Assembly (NCBI GenBank): GCA_959608625.1
Contig: CAUHQV010000047.1
Location: forward strand, 1-15,394
Length of the DNA: 15,394 bases
Direction of reading: 5' to 3'
Origin: an uncultured Flavobacteriales bacterium
GTDB taxonomy: Bacteria; Bacteroidota; Bacteroidia; Flavobacteriales; UBA1820
The translations under genes and the position numbers were made by a program. The notes below the pieces were generated by a model, which did no database searches, was not told the DNA's origin, and was given only the letters and a program-made list of their open reading frames with translations. Positions within the stretch are counted from its first letter, which is position 1. Each line of letters begins with the position of its first letter. Positions 13,972-15,394 of the stretch are shown piece by piece.

Positions 13972-14550
13972 TTACAGAAGCATGAACAGCACGACGGGGA
14001 TGGCGATCCCCAACACTAATTCCACGCCTCCGCGCCCCCACAAGCCTTTAGGCCCTTTTATCATGATAAGCCCGGAAAGGGTGATGACGATCAACGCGCC
14101 TGCAAAAACATCCGAAAAGACGGTCCATGCCCGCGAAGGGTTGTAATGCAGCCGGTTGAGCGCAGAAAAGAAAGGACGTTTGCGGATGGACTCGTATTTT
14201 GCCGCTCCGTTGTTCACGTCCACCACCAGTGACGAACCGCCTTTGAGGAACACTTTCATCGTATTGGCGTCGGGAAAATAATGCTTGGTGTAATTTCCCT
14301 GTTCCCCCAATGGTTCGAGCAGGCCCCGTACGAAAGCCTCCGTCCAGCCGTCTTTTTGCCGGGGCAAAGAAGCTTCGATCCTGTATTCTTCCAGTTTTAT
14401 GATATAGTCCGAATTGAAATCGCGTTTGTGGTTCAGGCATATGCCCGAAATAGCATATACGATCAGGGCGCCGGCAAAGAGGTAAGACAGGTCGCGGTGC
14501 AGCCACCGGCTTGCCTTCCTCACGCGGCTCATCAGGGATTTTTCACTCAT
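13972..14550 (-). CDS. PepSY-associated TM helix protein
   Basis: Small inner-membrane protein resembling the PepSY-associated TM family. From the start chosen here (MSEKSLMSRVRK) it has 192 residues. The N-terminal RKASRWLHRDLSYL leads into membrane helix 1 (FAGALIVYAISGICL). A PepSY-like periplasmic domain of about 100 residues follows, then helix 2 (FAGALIVITLSGLIMI) and helix 3 (LVLGIAIPVVLFMLL). Histidines sit at each membrane edge (WLHRD, CLNHK, NRLHY), as in family members thought to bind heme, so electron transfer or metal reduction is possible but unproven. The frame is open to 14595, but a TATCTTAG element at 14616-14609 would leave almost no leader for that start; 14532 is another possible start. 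It follows the lipoprotein gene closely and probably shares its transcript. Confidence 0.75.
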   Translation of the reverse strand: MSEKSLMSRVRKASRWLHRDLSYLFAGALIVYAISGICLNHKRDFNSDYIIKLEEYRIEASLPRQKDGWTEAFVRGLLEPLGEQGNYTKHYFPDANTMKVFLKGGSSLVVDVNNGAAKYESIRKRPFFSALNRLHYNPSRAWTVFSDVFAGALIVITLSGLIMIKGPKGLWGRGGVELVLGIAIPVVLFMLL

Positions 14551-14625
14551 AAATGGGAGAGGTTTCAAATAAATCCGTCCCCGGAAATTTTTCATCCGGA
14601 GGACGGAACTAAGATAATGAAAAGG

Positions 14626-15216
14626 TTATTTTATCTGGTAATCCGAGGTTTCGGCATGATAGAAAGAGAGGTATTCTTTCCCTTCTTTTTCCTTCCGGTC
14701 GGCTATCTTCCGGCGGTAGTCGGCGATGCGGGCCTGGGCGCTGGCCGTAGCGGATTCTCCGCGGGCTTTCTGCTCTACCGAGCAGCCGGCTGCTTCTTCG
14801 TCGTGGGATTTCTTTTCAGCGGCTTTGACCTGCTCTTCCCATTTGAGCAGGTAGGCTTCGTCTATACGGTCTTCTACGATCGTTCCCCGGACGGTTACAA
14901 GGCTGTTCACCGCTTCCTTTTTGAAACTGCCCAACTCTTTGGACGCTTCTACCCGGAGCATTTTGCTGTCGTCGGAGCCCATCAGGAATATCTTAGAGGC
15001 CCCGTGGGCGCAGATATGCGTGCATACGCCTTCAAAAACCACTTCTTTCCCGACCAGCGAATCGGCCTGGGCCAGCACATCGTCTATCGTGAGGGTATCG
15101 GTTACGACCTGGGCGGTTTGAACTCCGGGCGCATCCGCCGAAGATCCTTTACATCCGGTGAAAAAAGACAGGCAGGCGAGCGAAAGAACGAGCGCTGCGA
15201 ATTTCCATGTTTTCAT
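14626..15216 (-). CDS. Lipoprotein with CxHxCxH motif, OB-fold-like
   Basis: 196 residues. A lipoprotein signal peptide ends in FFTGC, so C22 would be lipidated. A predicted beta-rich domain follows (about 42-125): DVLAQADSLVGKEVVFEGVC and later LVTVRGTIVEDRID have the look of a small OB-type barrel. On its second strand lies CTHICAH, with C65, H67, C69 and H71 on alternate positions, so all four side chains could face one side and hold a metal ion or cofactor. The rest (about 126-196) is charged and helical, with one more Cys (about 145). Function unknown. The gene is followed on the same strand by the PepSY-type membrane protein, suggesting a joint envelope task such as handling a metal, heme or electrons. 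Its own promoter lies just upstream. Confidence 0.75.
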   Translation of the reverse strand: MKTWKFAALVLSLACLSFFTGCKGSSADAPGVQTAQVVTDTLTIDDVLAQADSLVGKEVVFEGVCTHICAHGASKIFLMGSDDSKMLRVEASKELGSFKKEAVNSLVTVRGTIVEDRIDEAYLLKWEEQVKAAEKKSHDEEAAGCSVEQKARGESATASAQARIADYRRKIADRKEKEGKEYLSFYHAETSDYQIK

Positions 15217-15245
15217 TCTGATTATCTGTTTTTGAGATTACCGGG

Positions 15246-15277
15246 CAAAAGTACCTTTCTCCCCCCGTCGGGACAAT
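15246..15277 (-). promoter_or_regulatory. Promoter of the lipoprotein-PepSY pair
   Basis: On the minus strand ATTG (15277-15274), 20 bases, then TACTTTTG (15253-15246), a perfect TAnnTTTG element with correct spacing. The lipoprotein ATG follows 29 bases after it. Confidence 0.6.
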
Positions 15278-15295
15278 CCCCAATACCGGGTAAAA

Positions 15296-15337
15296 ACAAA
15301 AGTTCCCGTCCCCACATGTGGGGACGGGAACTTTTGT
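15296..15337 (-). terminator. Terminator with a perfect 21-bp palindromic stem
   Basis: The 21 bases from 15296 to 15316 are the exact reverse complement of 15317-15337, with CATG at the centre. On the minus strand it is followed by TTTT and A, so it ends the transcript of the gene entering at the right edge, just before the lipoprotein promoter. Confidence 0.75.
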
Positions 15338-15353
15338 TCGTTATCGTCCTGGC

Positions 15354-15394
15354 TTAGTTGTTAAAAATCACCATAGCCGGGTACACGTAATCCT
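15354..15394 (-). CDS. C-terminal end of an unidentified gene (partial)
   Basis: Only the last 12 codons and a TAA stop lie in the window, reading DYVYPAMVIFNN. The support is indirect: an open frame to the edge, a stop placed 16 bp before a strong terminator, and correct orientation for it. The fragment is too short to identify. Confidence 0.4.
   Translation of the reverse strand, partial: DYVYPAMVIFNN

Noticed and set aside
14281..15357. Plus-strand open frame of 358 codons opposite the lipoprotein and PepSY genes
   Set aside because: It runs through two genes with a signal peptide and membrane helices, crosses the terminator palindrome, and has no family features of its own.

Overview
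The window looks like chromosomal DNA from a moderately high-GC member of the Bacteroidetes, most likely Bacteroidales. Several genes are preceded by the Bacteroidetes sigma-factor type -7 element TAnnTTFG-style consensus TAnnTTTG (for example TATCTTTG, TACATTTG, TAAATTTG, TACTTTTG), one with an ideal TTTG-N20-TATCTTTG arrangement, and Shine-Dalgarno sequences are weak. The DUF3575-type outer-membrane protein and the PepSY/lipoprotein pair also fit that phylum. The GC-rich third positions would suit a Rikenellaceae/Alistipes-like genome, but that placement is a guess. No tRNA, rRNA, CRISPR array, transposase or phage gene was found.

Layout. (1) 94-3181, minus strand: trpB, cysE and cysK, transcribed in that order. 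All three act on serine or a serine derivative (Ser + indole to Trp; Ser to O-acetylserine; O-acetylserine + sulfide to Cys). A promoter lies before trpB and a second candidate before cysK. (2) 3380-4054, plus strand: a small exported beta-barrel-like protein (DUF3575 type) with a GTG start, divergent from trpB and closed by a strong bidirectional terminator. (3) 4127-8768, minus strand: the high-affinity phosphate system in the order pstC, pstA, pstB, phoU, pstS. PstC carries an extra extracytoplasmic segment that resembles part of PstS, and about 250 bp of repeated DNA separates pstB from phoU. (4) 8884-9540, minus strand: a HAD phosphatase (phosphoglycolate phosphatase-like) just upstream of pstC. 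(5) 9541-10211: a 671-bp intergenic region with a second copy of the repeat, palindromes at both ends of that copy, and divergent promoters. (6) 10212-13899, plus strand: ffh (SRP GTPase), folD (one-carbon folate enzyme) and a membrane-anchored serine beta-lactamase-like hydrolase, probably co-transcribed. (7) 13972-15216, minus strand: a lipoprotein with a CxHxCxH motif followed by a PepSY-associated three-helix membrane protein. The last few codons of another minus-strand gene enter at the right edge.

Most of the genes are ordinary housekeeping functions. The least ordinary signals are the PstS-like insert in PstC, the two copies of a structured non-coding repeat (about 94% alike by eye, with a compensatory base-pair change and a length change in the hairpin loop that breaks every reading frame), and the CxHxCxH lipoprotein/PepSY pair, which may be an uncharacterised envelope metal or heme module.
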